Below, piece after piece: positions 7,875 to 15,429 of a DNA stretch of 42,834 nt (positions within the stretch are counted from its first letter, which is position 1; each line of letters opens with the position of its first letter). A program made the translations under genes and the position numbers. This DNA is from Hydrogenophaga sp. (lineage in GTDB: Bacteria; Pseudomonadota; Gammaproteobacteria; Burkholderiales; Burkholderiaceae_C). The notes under the pieces were generated by a model that was not told the DNA's origin, ran no database searches, and saw only the letters and a program-made list of their open reading frames with translations. The DNA lies in assembly GCF_026125825.1 (NCBI RefSeq), contig NZ_JAHCKK010000033.1:1-42834 (forward strand), in the 5' to 3' direction.

Positions 7875-8735
7875 ATGCGACTTCTGGCTTTTCTGGACGA
7901 CAACGGCCGCCCCACCCTGGGCGCACGGGACGGCAACTCGGTCATCCACCTGACGGCCGAGGGACACCCGGCCACGCTCGAGGCCTTGCTGCATCTCGGG
8001 GAGGACGGCCTGGACCGGGTGCGGGCCACGATCGCGGGCAAGTCTGTGCGGCGCGTCCCGCTTGACCAGATCGTCTGGCTTCCCCCGCTGCTCAACCCGT
8101 CGAAGGCTTTCGGCATCGGCCTGAACTACAGCGACCACGCCCGGGAAATCGGCGCCACCCCACCGCCGTACCCCGTGATCTTCCAGCGCTTTCCCTCCTC
8201 CTGGGTCGCACACGGACAGGCGATGATCCAGCCGCGACTCTCCACCCAGTTCGACTATGAGGCGGAACTGGTGGCGGTGATCGGCAAGGCCGGCCGCGAC
8301 ATTCCACGGGAGCGCGCGCTCGAGCACGTCGCGGGCTACTCCATCTTCAATGACGGCACCGTGCGCGACTACCAGGCGCGATCTCACCAATGGCTGTGGG
8401 GCAAGAACTTCGACGCCAGCGGCGGCTTCGGTCCAGAGTTCGTCTCGGCCGACGAACTGCCACCCGGCGCCCAAGGCTTGAATGTGCAGTGCCGCCTCAA
8501 CGGCCAAGTGCTGCAGGACGGCAACACCCGCGACATGATCTTCGACGTGGCCGCGCTGGTGTCTGCCTGCTCCGAGGGCATCTCATTGCAGCCGGGCGAC
8601 ATGATCTTCACGGGCACACCGGCCGGGGTGGGCTTTGTGCGCCAACCTCCGGTCTGGCTGCGGCCAGGGGATGTCTGTGAGGTGGAAATCGAAGGCATCG
8701 GAACGCTGCGCAATCCCATCGCGGCTCAAGCCTGA
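7875..8735 (+). CDS. Fumarylacetoacetate hydrolase (FAH) family protein
   Basis: A 286-residue enzyme of the FAH superfamily, which cleaves C-C bonds in beta-diketo or 2-oxo acids, decarboxylates, isomerises or acts as ureidoglycolate lyase. The metal-binding acidic residues are recognisable: Glu129 and Glu131 in DYEAELVAVIG and Asp160 in FNDGTVRD. The FTGTPAGVGF motif near residue 250 is also typical, as is the N-terminal cap domain. It lies 24 nt after the GntR gene on the same strand, with AAGGA ahead of the ATG, so the two are probably cotranscribed. Inference: it handles a later carbon-skeleton step in the pathway started by the divergent operon, and ureidoglycolate-type chemistry would fit the nitrogen theme. 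The reaction cannot be assigned from sequence alone. Confidence 0.88.
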   Translation: MRLLAFLDDNGRPTLGARDGNSVIHLTAEGHPATLEALLHLGEDGLDRVRATIAGKSVRRVPLDQIVWLPPLLNPSKAFGIGLNYSDHAREIGATPPPYPVIFQRFPSSWVAHGQAMIQPRLSTQFDYEAELVAVIGKAGRDIPRERALEHVAGYSIFNDGTVRDYQARSHQWLWGKNFDASGGFGPEFVSADELPPGAQGLNVQCRLNGQVLQDGNTRDMIFDVAALVSACSEGISLQPGDMIFTGTPAGVGFVRQPPVWLRPGDVCEVEIEGIGTLRNPIAAQA

Positions 8736-8811
8736 ACGCCGCCTCCAGCCACTGCCTGCATCGAAAGCCCGCCCACTGCCCCGCGGTTGATCCGACGAGC
8801 GCCATTGCGCG

Positions 8812-8829
8812 CGATGGGTGCGATGGGTG
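8812..8829. repeat. Perfect 9-bp tandem duplication in the 8736-9003 intergenic stretch
   Basis: CGATGGGTG occurs twice in direct tandem. The surrounding stretch of about 270 nt has no convincing gene: its only open frames run through the tRNA. It contains this duplication, the tRNA terminator and no clear terminator for the FAH-family gene. Confidence 0.6.
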
Positions 8830-8960
8830 CCCGATTTTTAAGCACGTCGCGCGAAGCGAGGCGGGCCGTGGCCTGCGGGAGTTGTCCCAGGGGTTGTCCA
8901 CACCCTTGGGCACAGTCGCTGTGAGCAATTGCAGAGACCAGACCAGAAAGGGATGTCCAG

Positions 8961-8992
8961 AAACGACAAAGCCCTCGAGGCAACTCGAGGGC
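8961..8992 (-). terminator. Rho-independent terminator downstream of tRNA-Arg
   Basis: A perfect 9-bp stem, GCCCTCGAG / CTCGAGGGC with a 4-nt loop, is followed on the minus strand by a T-rich tail (TTTGTCGTTT). It begins 11 nt past the CCA end of the tRNA gene. Confidence 0.85.
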
Positions 8993-9003
8993 TTGAACGT
9001 GTC

Positions 9004-9079
9004 TGGTGCGGCTGGCGGGGATCGAACCCACGACCCTTGGCTTCGGAGGCCAATACTCTATCCACTGAGCTACAGCCGC
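9004..9079 (-). tRNA. tRNA-Arg (anticodon CCG)
   Basis: A 76-nt tRNA with a 7-bp acceptor stem (GCGGCTG / CAGCCGC), discriminator A and encoded CCA. The D-arm contains TAGCTCAGTGG, the anticodon arm is TTGGC-CTCCGAA-GCCAA with anticodon CCG, and the T-arm has the GGTTCGATCC loop. It reads the CGG arginine codon. A -10-like TAGAAT lies on the minus strand at 9094-9089, with a GC-rich stretch before the gene as in stable-RNA promoters. It appears to be a single-gene unit with its own terminator. Confidence 0.96.
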
Positions 9080-9138
9080 AACCCAGCGATTCTATCAGTC
9101 GAGGCGGCGGCGCTCGGCTGGTGCGCAGGGGGGGTGGC

Positions 9139-9144
9139 TATAAT
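9139..9144 (+). promoter_or_regulatory. Candidate -10 box for the dihaem cytochrome c gene
   Basis: A perfect TATAAT on the plus strand, about 78 nt upstream of the cytochrome start codon. No good -35 match lies 15-19 nt upstream, so a promoter is likely but not certain. Confidence 0.45.
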
Positions 9145-9221
9145 CTGAGGCTGTTTGCCCGGCCTGACACGGGCACGCCCCACACCCAAACAGGCCTTGC
9201 TTCGCCACCCCTGAGGACATC

Positions 9222-10082
9222 ATGAGCGACCACGCGCACGAAGAACACCATACCGGCCCCATCAAGACGCCAACCCAGTTGATGTGGACGGCCTTCTTTG
9301 CTTTCGTCGCGCCGATCTTCATCATCATCGGCTTGGTGTATTACGTGGTGTCGGCCAACAAGCCGGCCGCCGGCGCGGTGGACATGGAGCAAGCCGTCGC
9401 CCAGCGCATCCAGCGGGTGGGCACGGTCGAGCTGCGCGACGCCAATCGCCCTCTCGCTTCGGGTGAGTCGGTCTACACCGCCCAATGTGCAGCCTGCCAC
9501 GCCGCTGGCCTGGCCGGCGCACCCAAGTTCGGTGATGCCGCCGCCTGGGGCCCTCGCATCGCCACCGGCTACGAAGCCCTGCTGAATTCGGCCCTCAAGG
9601 GCAAGGGCGCCATGGGCGCGCAAGGCGGCGGCGCGTTCCGCGATGCAGAGATCGGCCGCGCTGTGGTCCACCTGGCCAACGCCGCCGGCGGCAAGTTCCC
9701 CGAGCCCCAGGCGCCGGCACCCGTGGCTGCTGCAGCCGCTTCCACCGCACCTGCTGCAGCCGCACCGGCAGCCGCACCTGCTGTGGCAGCCGCGCCGGCC
9801 CCGGCCGCTGCTGCCCCTGCACCCGCCTCCGCAACGGTGGCCGCTGGCGCCGGCGAAGCTTTGTACAAGCAGGCTTGCGCCGTTTGCCACGTGGCGGGCG
9901 TGGCAGGTGCGCCGAAGTTCGGTGACAAGGCTGCATGGGCTCCCCGAGTGGGTGCCGGCGTGGATGCGCTGACCGCCAGCGTCATCAAGGGGAAGGGCGC
10001 AATGCCCCCCAAGGGCGGATCGGCCGCGCCGGATGCCGACATCAAGGCCGCCGTGCAGTACATGCTGAACGCCGTGAAGTAA
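9222..10082 (+). CDS. Membrane-anchored dihaem cytochrome c (cytochrome c5-like)
   Basis: A 286-residue protein with a His-rich cytoplasmic start, one membrane helix (about residues 22-44), and two similar c-type haem domains joined by an Ala/Pro-rich linker (about residues 162-208). The haem sites are CAACH (Cys89-His93) and CAVCH (Cys219-His223). Each domain has a later KGKGAM motif giving the axial methionine (Met131 and the equivalent near residue 266). Both repeat AGxAGAPKFGD, indicating internal duplication. Inference: it carries electrons on the periplasmic face of the inner membrane, probably toward a terminal oxidase. It is a single-gene unit, with GAGG before the ATG and a terminator right after. 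Confidence 0.92.
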   Translation: MSDHAHEEHHTGPIKTPTQLMWTAFFAFVAPIFIIIGLVYYVVSANKPAAGAVDMEQAVAQRIQRVGTVELRDANRPLASGESVYTAQCAACHAAGLAGAPKFGDAAAWGPRIATGYEALLNSALKGKGAMGAQGGGAFRDAEIGRAVVHLANAAGGKFPEPQAPAPVAAAAASTAPAAAAPAAAPAVAAAPAPAAAAPAPASATVAAGAGEALYKQACAVCHVAGVAGAPKFGDKAAWAPRVGAGVDALTASVIKGKGAMPPKGGSAAPDADIKAAVQYMLNAVK

Positions 10083-10106
10083 ACGTCGCCCAGCACCCGA
10101 TTGATC

Positions 10107-10130
10107 AAGCCGGCTCCGTGCCGGCTTTTT
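10107..10130 (+). terminator. Rho-independent terminator of the dihaem cytochrome c gene
   Basis: A 7-bp stem AAGCCGG / CCGGCTT with loop CTCCGTG, running into five T residues. It separates this gene from the convergent gene that follows. Confidence 0.85.
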
Positions 10131-10151
10131 CGTTCCCGCCCGCGACCGCCT

Positions 10152-10679
10152 TCAGGCCATATGAGCCGCCTGCGGATGCGGCACAAAGCCGAAGCGCGCC
10201 GGCAGCGCATCGGCGTGCACCTCGCCTGGACGCCAGCGGTTGGTCTCCACCTTGTCGGCAGCGAGGTTCATGTCGGCGCTGTGCACCAGCCCGATGCCGA
10301 GGTCGGTCAGCAGGTACAGCCTTCCCACCTCATCCAGCAGGCTCTCTTGCACCTGAACCGGCAGGCCGGTGTGCGACAGCACGCCCCCGTCGGGCTGCAG
10401 GCGCCAGACCCACGGCGTTGCTTCCAGTTCGACGTACACGCGTTGTGGCCCATTCTGGAAGAACCACTGGCCCTGCGCGTCTGCCGCGTAGTTGCGGTGG
10501 ATGAACTCAATGAGCTTGTCGTGCTTGAGCAGTGAGCCTTTGCTGGCGGGGAACGGCCCTTGGGCCTGCGTGCGGTCGTCGCGCATGTACCAATTGCCGC
10601 GCGCATCCAGGCCCAGCCAGCCGTAGCAGTTCGGCACGTTGGGCCACTTGGCCATCGCGGCCTTGACGATGTCGTCCAT
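10152..10679 (-). CDS. Conserved protein of unknown function (possibly DUF2946/DUF2944-like)
   Basis: A 175-residue soluble protein without a signal peptide or membrane segment. It begins MDDIVKAAMAKWPNVP and is rich in Trp and aromatic residues (CYGWLGLDARGNWYM, QWFFQNGPQRVYV, PWVWRL). I recall near-identical openings in many Burkholderiales proteins annotated only with a DUF number, but I am not sure of the number. No catalytic motif is evident. The N-terminal half reads like a substrate or nucleotide sensor, but that is speculation. It lies 11 nt downstream of the YheT-like hydrolase gene and is probably the third gene of that minus-strand unit. The ATG has GAGGA upstream. Confidence 0.75.
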   Translation of the reverse strand: MDDIVKAAMAKWPNVPNCYGWLGLDARGNWYMRDDRTQAQGPFPASKGSLLKHDKLIEFIHRNYAADAQGQWFFQNGPQRVYVELEATPWVWRLQPDGGVLSHTGLPVQVQESLLDEVGRLYLLTDLGIGLVHSADMNLAADKVETNRWRPGEVHADALPARFGFVPHPQAAHMA

Positions 10680-10690
10680 GGCGGAGTTCC

Positions 10691-11689
10691 TCAAAGGTGG
10701 GCAAGCAGCCAGTTTCCCACGGCCTCCGGCATGGCGCGCACATGCCCTGGCAAGCCCAGGGGTCCATGCGAAACCGGGAACCCCACATGGCCACCCTGCT
10801 CGGGCTGCCACAGCGTGACGTGGTGCCCCGCGTCTTGCTGCGTCGGAAGGGACGCGGCGGGCACGAAGGGATCGTTGAGCGCGTTGAGCGCGAGTGCAGG
10901 CACGCGGATGCGGTGAAGCACCGGCTTGGCCGAAGCCCGTGTCCAATAGTCGGTGGTGTCCTTGAACCCGTGCAAAGGCGCGGTGAAAAGGTTGTCGAAC
11001 TCGTAGAGGTCGCGCGCGGCCAGCAGTTTCTGCCGGTCGAACAGGCCGGGATGCTGCTCCAGCTTGCCAAGCGCCTTGGGCACCATGGAGCGCATGAACA
11101 TGCGCGTGTAGACCAAGCGGTTGAAGCCACGCCCGATGGCGTGACCACCGGCGGCAAGGTCCAGTGGCGAGCAGACGGACGCGACAGCGCGCACGCAGGA
11201 GGCCGCCTCCGCCCCCATTTCGCCGGCCCAGCGCATCAGGGCATTGCCTCCCAGCGAAACGCCCACGGCGATCAGCGGCCGGCCCGGGTGCTCCTCGGCA
11301 AATCGGCGCAGGATCCAGTCGATTTCCTGGAAGTCGCCCGAGTGGTAGGCGCGTGGCGCTTGGTTGAGCTCCCCCGAGCATCCCCTGAAGTGGGGCACCG
11401 CGTAGGCCACGCCGTGGGCGGCGGCGAAATCGGCGAAGGCCACCGCGTACTGGCTTGCAGACGAACCCTCCAGCCCATGGAACAACACCAGCAGCGGCGC
11501 CTCTGGCGCACTGCTGTGCAAGGCCAAGTCCACGTCAATGAAGTCGCCATCAGGCGTCTTCCATCGGTTGCGCTTCCAGCGCGGCGGCGGCCCGAAATGA
11601 CGCTGGCTGGCCAGCGCCGCCCACACCGTCTGCGGATTGCCACCCGGCAACCACCAGGGCGCGCGGTAGAAAAAGCGGTCGGACTTCAA
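10691..11689 (-). CDS. Alpha/beta hydrolase of the YheT family
   Basis: A 332-residue alpha/beta hydrolase. The nucleophile elbow is GVSLGGNAL (Ser145), the oxyanion-side motif is LFHGLEGSS (about residues 69-77), the acid is probably Asp in LNDPFVP, and the histidine lies in GGHVGF near the C-terminus. YheT proteins are cytoplasmic or membrane-associated esterase-like enzymes of unclear substrate. The N-terminal YRAPWWLPGGNPQT block and NFRGC-like PHFRGCSGE are typical of the family. Start is TTG, overlapping the stop of the upstream NTF2-like gene (TTGA); no ATG lies before the PWWLPGGN block. Length is normal. Confidence 0.88.
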   Translation of the reverse strand: MKSDRFFYRAPWWLPGGNPQTVWAALASQRHFGPPPRWKRNRWKTPDGDFIDVDLALHSSAPEAPLLVLFHGLEGSSASQYAVAFADFAAAHGVAYAVPHFRGCSGELNQAPRAYHSGDFQEIDWILRRFAEEHPGRPLIAVGVSLGGNALMRWAGEMGAEAASCVRAVASVCSPLDLAAGGHAIGRGFNRLVYTRMFMRSMVPKALGKLEQHPGLFDRQKLLAARDLYEFDNLFTAPLHGFKDTTDYWTRASAKPVLHRIRVPALALNALNDPFVPAASLPTQQDAGHHVTLWQPEQGGHVGFPVSHGPLGLPGHVRAMPEAVGNWLLAHL

Positions 11690-12123
11690 TGCAGCACCGG
11701 CTGGGACGTGAAGGCGTCGAGGGGTTCGGTGCGCGAACCGGGGCTGGCGTGGTGAGCGACCATGCGCCAGCCCTGCGGCGTCTTGGCATACACGTTGGTG
11801 GCCACCACCCAGGCATGCTGCATGCCATCGTCTGTCATGACGGCCACGCGCTCGACCACGCTGTGCACACTGCAACCACCGGCGTCGAGCCGGCGCACCT
11901 TCTCGGGCTGGGCTTGTACGCTGCCGTTGGCGAACATCGCCTCGAAGGCGGCGCGCACCGCCGCATGGCCCACGAGCCGAGGGCCGCCCGGGTGCACGCA
12001 CACGATGTCGTCCTCATCTGCCCAGCAGGCCATGAGGCGCTCGATGTCGGCGTGCTGCAAGGCGTCGTAGAAGGCCGCCTCCGTGTCGTCCGCCGAACCG
12101 AGGGGCAGTTTGGGTTTTCGCAT
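11686..12123 (-). CDS. NTF2-like / SnoaL-fold protein
   Basis: A 145-residue small cone-fold protein of the NTF2/SnoaL (DUF4440-like) group. It has the usual opening helix (EAAFYDALQHADIERLMACW), an early DEDDIVCVHPGG strand with a His facing the cavity, and the closing VYAKTPQGWRMVAHHAS strand. The fold serves as isomerase, dehydratase or ligand binder; no specific catalytic pair can be assigned. It is first in a minus-strand unit with the YheT hydrolase and the unknown protein. The overlap by TTGA suggests a functional link, perhaps in lipid or aromatic metabolism, but that is only inferred. Confidence 0.82.
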   Translation of the reverse strand: MRKPKLPLGSADDTEAAFYDALQHADIERLMACWADEDDIVCVHPGGPRLVGHAAVRAAFEAMFANGSVQAQPEKVRRLDAGGCSVHSVVERVAVMTDDGMQHAWVVATNVYAKTPQGWRMVAHHASPGSRTEPLDAFTSQPVLH

Positions 12124-12213
12124 GCGGCTATTTTGCCGCCTGCGCCCTGCCGGCCGGGCGCCCCCCGGGTATATTCCCGCTGATCGACTCGATCTCATCC
12201 AGCGGAGGTTTTT

Positions 12214-12822
12214 ATGCGCACATCCATTCGACGCCTGTCCACTTGGACGGCCGCCCTGCTGCTCGCCGCCAGCCTCACGGGTTGCGGTTACAACGACTTT
12301 CAACGCCTGGACGAGCAGAGCCAGTCGGCCTGGTCGGAGGTGCTCAACCAGTACCAGCGCCGCGCCGACCTGATTCCCAACATCGTTGCCACCGTCAAAG
12401 GCGAGGCCAACTTTGAACAGGAAACGCTGACCCGCGTGATTGAGGCGCGGGCCAAGGCGACCTCGATCCAGGTCACGCCAGAAACCTTGAACAACCCTGC
12501 CGCGATGCAGCAGTTCCAAGCGGCGCAAGGTGAACTCGGTAGCGCCCTCAGCCGCTTGATGGTGGTGGTGGAGCAATACCCCAACCTCAAAGCCAACCAG
12601 GGCTTCAGCGACCTTCGCGTGCAGCTCGAAGGCACAGAGAACCGCATCACGGTGGCGCGCAACCGCTACATCCAGACCGTGCAGGAGTACAACGTGCTCG
12701 CGCGCAGCTTCCCCACCAACCTCACCGCAATGGTTTTCGGCTACAGCCCCAAGGCCAACTTCCAGGTCGCCAACGAGGCCGCGATCTCAACGCCTCCGAC
12801 GGTGGACTTCAAGAAGCCATGA
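12214..12822 (+). CDS. lemA: LemA family lipoprotein
   Basis: A 202-residue LemA protein. The N-terminus is a lipoprotein signal (basic start, hydrophobic stretch, lipobox LTGC with Cys at residue 24), so it is membrane-anchored on the periplasmic side. The rest is the long helical LemA domain with the conserved region around QYQRRADLIPNIVATVKG and ENRITVARNRYIQTVQEYN. GGAGG precedes the ATG. It is translationally coupled (ATGA) to a TPM-domain gene, the common LemA-YgcG pairing. The biochemical role of LemA is not settled; envelope homeostasis is the usual suggestion. Confidence 0.93.
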   Translation: MRTSIRRLSTWTAALLLAASLTGCGYNDFQRLDEQSQSAWSEVLNQYQRRADLIPNIVATVKGEANFEQETLTRVIEARAKATSIQVTPETLNNPAAMQQFQAAQGELGSALSRLMVVVEQYPNLKANQGFSDLRVQLEGTENRITVARNRYIQTVQEYNVLARSFPTNLTAMVFGYSPKANFQVANEAAISTPPTVDFKKP

Positions 12823-13727
12823 CGCTGCGCCTGGCCCGGTGGCTGCTGGCCATGCTGGGCCTGTGGCTTGTCCCTGCATGGGTGCTCGCCCAAGGCCTGC
12901 AACCCATCCCTGAGTTGCGCGCGCGGGTGATCGACGAGACGGGCACGCTCGACAGCGCGAGCCTCGCCTCCATCGAGGCCAAGCTCGCTGCCTTTGAGAA
13001 GTCGAATGGCTCGCAAGTCGTCGTGGTCATGGTGGCCTCCACCGCACCCGAAGACATCAGCGATTACACGCAACGCCTGGGCGACGCCTGGAAAATCGGG
13101 CGCCGCGACGTGGGCGATGGCGTGCTGTTCGTCATTGCCAAGGATGACCGGCGCCTGCGCATCGCCACCGCGAAGGCACTCGAGGGCGCCATTCCCGACC
13201 TGATTGCCAAGCGCATCATTGACGGCGCAGTGGCACCTGCCTTCCGCGTCGGCAACTATGCGGCCGGCATCGACGCAGGGGTCGATCAGATTCTGGCGCG
13301 CATCCGGGGCGAAAACCTGCCCCTGCCTGCCGAACAAGCTGCGCTTGATCGAGGCACGGGCCTCGGCGACTTTGACGGCATGGAATTGCTGGTGTTCCTG
13401 GTCTTTGCCGTGCCCATCTTCTCAGCGGTGCTGCGCGGCATCTTCGGTAACAAACTGGGCGTCCTCCTGACCGGGGTAGGCGCCGGTGGCCTGGCCTGGG
13501 TGCTCACGACCGTGGTCTGGGTGGCCATCGGCGCCGGCCTGCTGGGCATGCTCGCCGCCCTGTTCCTGCAATTCCTGCCCGCGCCCACTTCTGGAGGTTC
13601 GGGCCGCGGCGGGCGAGGCGGTGGCTGGGGAGGAGGCGGAGGACGCAGCGGCGGTTTTGGCGGCGGCGGCTTCAGCTCGGGTGGCGGCGGCAATTTTGGA
13701 GGCGGCGGCGCTTCCGGTGGCTGGTAG
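12819..13727 (+). CDS. TPM-domain (YgcG family) membrane protein with glycine-rich tail
   Basis: A 302-residue protein with a signal peptide (residues 1-24, cleavage near VLA-QG). A periplasmic TPM domain follows (about residues 28-165), including VIDETGTLD, NGSQVVVVMV, DAWKIGRRDVGDGVLFVIAKDDRRLRIA in sequence. One or two membrane helices lie at about residues 190-250, and the C-terminal tail of roughly 45 residues is nearly all Gly with Ser and Arg. TPM domains have been linked to phosphatase activity and photosystem repair in plants; the bacterial role is uncertain. Overlap with lemA (ATGA) implies joint production and probably a membrane complex. Confidence 0.92.
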   Translation: MTLRLARWLLAMLGLWLVPAWVLAQGLQPIPELRARVIDETGTLDSASLASIEAKLAAFEKSNGSQVVVVMVASTAPEDISDYTQRLGDAWKIGRRDVGDGVLFVIAKDDRRLRIATAKALEGAIPDLIAKRIIDGAVAPAFRVGNYAAGIDAGVDQILARIRGENLPLPAEQAALDRGTGLGDFDGMELLVFLVFAVPIFSAVLRGIFGNKLGVLLTGVGAGGLAWVLTTVVWVAIGAGLLGMLAALFLQFLPAPTSGGSGRGGRGGGWGGGGGRSGGFGGGGFSSGGGGNFGGGGASGGW

Positions 13728-13739
13728 GGTGAGCAAGCC

Positions 13740-14267
13740 GTGAACAAACTGATCCGCATCCTGAAGCACCGCTGGCTCGACGCGTCGGACACCCAGCGTG
13801 CCGTGCCCGACGACATGGCCGAGCGCCTGGCACGTCGCGTGGCCGCCAGCGAAAGCCGTCACACCGGCGAAGTGCGGCTGTGCGTGGAAGCCGCCCTGCC
13901 ACTGAGCTACCTTTGGCGCATCACCGCCAACACCCCTTTGTCCACCGTGGTACGTGAACGCGCCCTGACCTGGTTCGGCCGCTTGCGCATCTGGGACACC
14001 GAGCACAATAACGGCGTCTTGATCTACCTGTTGCTGGCCGAACATGCCATTGAGTTCGTGGCCGACCGCGCGCTGGCGCAGCGGGTGGCGCCAGCCGAAT
14101 GGCAGGCCGTCGTGGACCGGCTGAGCACACGCCTGCGCGAGGGGGCGTTTGAAGACGGGCTCACGCAGGCACTGGAGGAGGTGTCGGCCCTGCTGGTGCA
14201 GCACTTCCCCGCCGAGCCCGGAGCCACCCGACACAACGAACTGGCCAATGGGGTGGTGAGGCGCTGA
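13740..14267 (+). CDS. TPM-domain protein, soluble form
   Basis: A 175-residue protein with a second, more divergent TPM domain (HTGEVRLCVEAALP, RALTWFGRLRIWDTEHNNGVLIYLLLAEHAIEFVADR). It lacks a signal peptide and strong membrane segments, so it is probably cytoplasmic. The start is GTG, 12 nt after the preceding TPM gene, completing a lemA-TPM-TPM set. Inference: it works on the cytoplasmic face of the same envelope system. It converges on the next gene with only 14 nt between the stops and no clear terminator. Confidence 0.88.
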   Translation: MNKLIRILKHRWLDASDTQRAVPDDMAERLARRVAASESRHTGEVRLCVEAALPLSYLWRITANTPLSTVVRERALTWFGRLRIWDTEHNNGVLIYLLLAEHAIEFVADRALAQRVAPAEWQAVVDRLSTRLREGAFEDGLTQALEEVSALLVQHFPAEPGATRHNELANGVVRR

Positions 14268-14281
14268 CAGCGCCGACTGGC

Positions 14282-14854
14282 TCAGCCGCGGCGCTTCTCC
14301 GGCACGGAGCGGCCATTGTTGAGCGCCACGTTCAATTCCTGCTGCAGCGCCTTGTTCATCTGGGCAAAGGTTTTGAGCTTGCGCGTGGTCTCGCGCAGGC
14401 GATCGGCCATGCGCTTGGAAATCGCCAGCAACAGGCGGGCCCCCAACCTCGGATCGTCCTTGAGCAGGCGCATCAAAGCCGTGCGCGACAGCACGGCCGC
14501 CGCAATGTCGGTGTTGGCGGTGCAGGTGGCCGAGCGCGGCGCGCCATCGAGCACGCCCATTTCACCGATCAGGTGGCCAGGACCCATGATGTTCACCACC
14601 ATGCTCTCGTGCAGGCCAGGCAACTCGTTCTCGACCGCGATATCGCCCTCGAGCACCAGCAGCATGTAGTCGGTCTGCTTGACTTCCCCCTCCTGGATGA
14701 TGACGGCGCCAGCCTTGATGAGCTTGGGCCGCATGTAGCCCACCACCTTGAGCGCATCGCTCAGGGTGAGATCAGCCAACGCCGAGGAGGTGACCAGCAG
14801 ACGGGCTGCCACCTCTTCCGGGGCCATGTCGGGGCTCTCAAAAATGGATGACAT
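14282..14854 (-). CDS. Cyclic nucleotide-binding domain protein without DNA-binding domain
   Basis: A 190-residue protein. Residues about 25-150 form a CRP-type cyclic nucleotide-binding fold, with the phosphate-binding cassette GEMGVLDGAPRSATC containing the Gly-Glu and Arg-Ser-Ala contacts. The C-terminal 40 residues (LRETTRKLKTFAQMNKALQQ region) look like a coiled coil, and no helix-turn-helix is present. It probably senses cAMP, cGMP or a related ligand and signals by protein contacts. The ATG with GGGAG upstream is preferred to a TTG five codons earlier. It lies downstream of the atp operon terminator on the same strand, so readthrough or a local promoter must supply it. Confidence 0.86.
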   Translation of the reverse strand: MSSIFESPDMAPEEVAARLLVTSSALADLTLSDALKVVGYMRPKLIKAGAVIIQEGEVKQTDYMLLVLEGDIAVENELPGLHESMVVNIMGPGHLIGEMGVLDGAPRSATCTANTDIAAAVLSRTALMRLLKDDPRLGARLLLAISKRMADRLRETTRKLKTFAQMNKALQQELNVALNNGRSVPEKRRG

Positions 14855-14931
14855 CGGCGATGCTCCCAACGTGTTCTTGTCTTGTCCGAGATGGTATGCG
14901 GACTGTCACACCGCGCACCGCAGAAGCCAAC

Positions 14932-14957
14932 AAAAAAAGACCGGCACGAGGCCGGTC
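14932..14957 (-). terminator. Rho-independent terminator of the atp operon
   Basis: A perfect 7-bp stem GACCGGC / GCCGGTC with a 5-nt loop, followed on the minus strand by seven T residues. It lies about 30 nt after the atpC stop. Confidence 0.9.
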
Positions 14958-14987
14958 CTTCTTTGACAAACGACACGAAGTCGTTGT

Positions 14988-15404
14988 TTATTTCTTTTGA
15001 CGGTACTTGCGCAAGGCGGCAATCTGTGCGGCCATGACCGCGAGTTCCGAGGTGGCCTTGGCCAGGTCGAGATCGCTTTTGGCATTCTTCACGGCCTCTT
15101 CGGCCTGCCGGCGCGCTTCGGTCGCCTTGGCTTCATCAAGGTCGTGGCCACGGATCGCTGTGTCGGACAACACGGTGATATGGTGCGGCTGAACTTCCAG
15201 AATGCCGCCGGCCACAAACACGAATTCCTCACCGCCATCGGCCTTCTCGATGCGCACGGCGCCAGGCTTGATGCGGGTGATCAGCGGAATGTGGCCGGGC
15301 AGGATACCCAGCTCACCGGCCTCGCCCGGCAGCGCCACGAACTTGGCCTCGCCGGAGAAGATGGATTCTTCGGCGCTGACCACATCGACGCGGATGGTGC
15401 TCAT
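14988..15404 (-). CDS. atpC: ATP synthase F1 epsilon subunit
   Basis: A 138-residue epsilon subunit of normal length. It has the N-terminal beta-sandwich ([34 protein letters not shown]) and the C-terminal two-helix regulatory domain ([18 protein letters not shown] onward) that can inhibit ATP hydrolysis. It links the gamma stalk to the c-ring in the membrane-bound enzyme. It is last in the operon, separated from atpD by a longer gap that holds a palindromic repeat. Confidence 0.97.
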   Translation of the reverse strand: MSTIRVDVVSAEESIFSGEAKFVALPGEAGELGILPGHIPLITRIKPGAVRIEKADGGEEFVFVAGGILEVQPHHITVLSDTAIRGHDLDEAKATEARRQAEEAVKNAKSDLDLAKATSELAVMAAQIAALRKYRQKK

Positions 15405-15429
15405 AGTTACTCCAATAAAAAAGGTGAGT

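Noticed and set aside
8894-8902. TTGTCCACA resembling a DnaA box near the tRNA
   Set aside because: A single imperfect match with no further boxes, AT-rich unwinding element or dnaA/dnaN genes nearby.
9004-9079. tRNA gene as an integration site for a mobile island
   Set aside because: No integrase, no repeat of the tRNA end nearby and no change in gene character on either side.
8882-9148. Open frames crossing the tRNA-Arg gene on the plus strand
   Set aside because: They are read through a structured tRNA gene and its terminator on the opposite strand, and show no protein-like pattern.
13590-13727. Gly-rich coding repeat at the end of the TPM gene as a possible non-coding repeat array
   Set aside because: It stays in frame to the stop codon and is a normal tail for this protein family.
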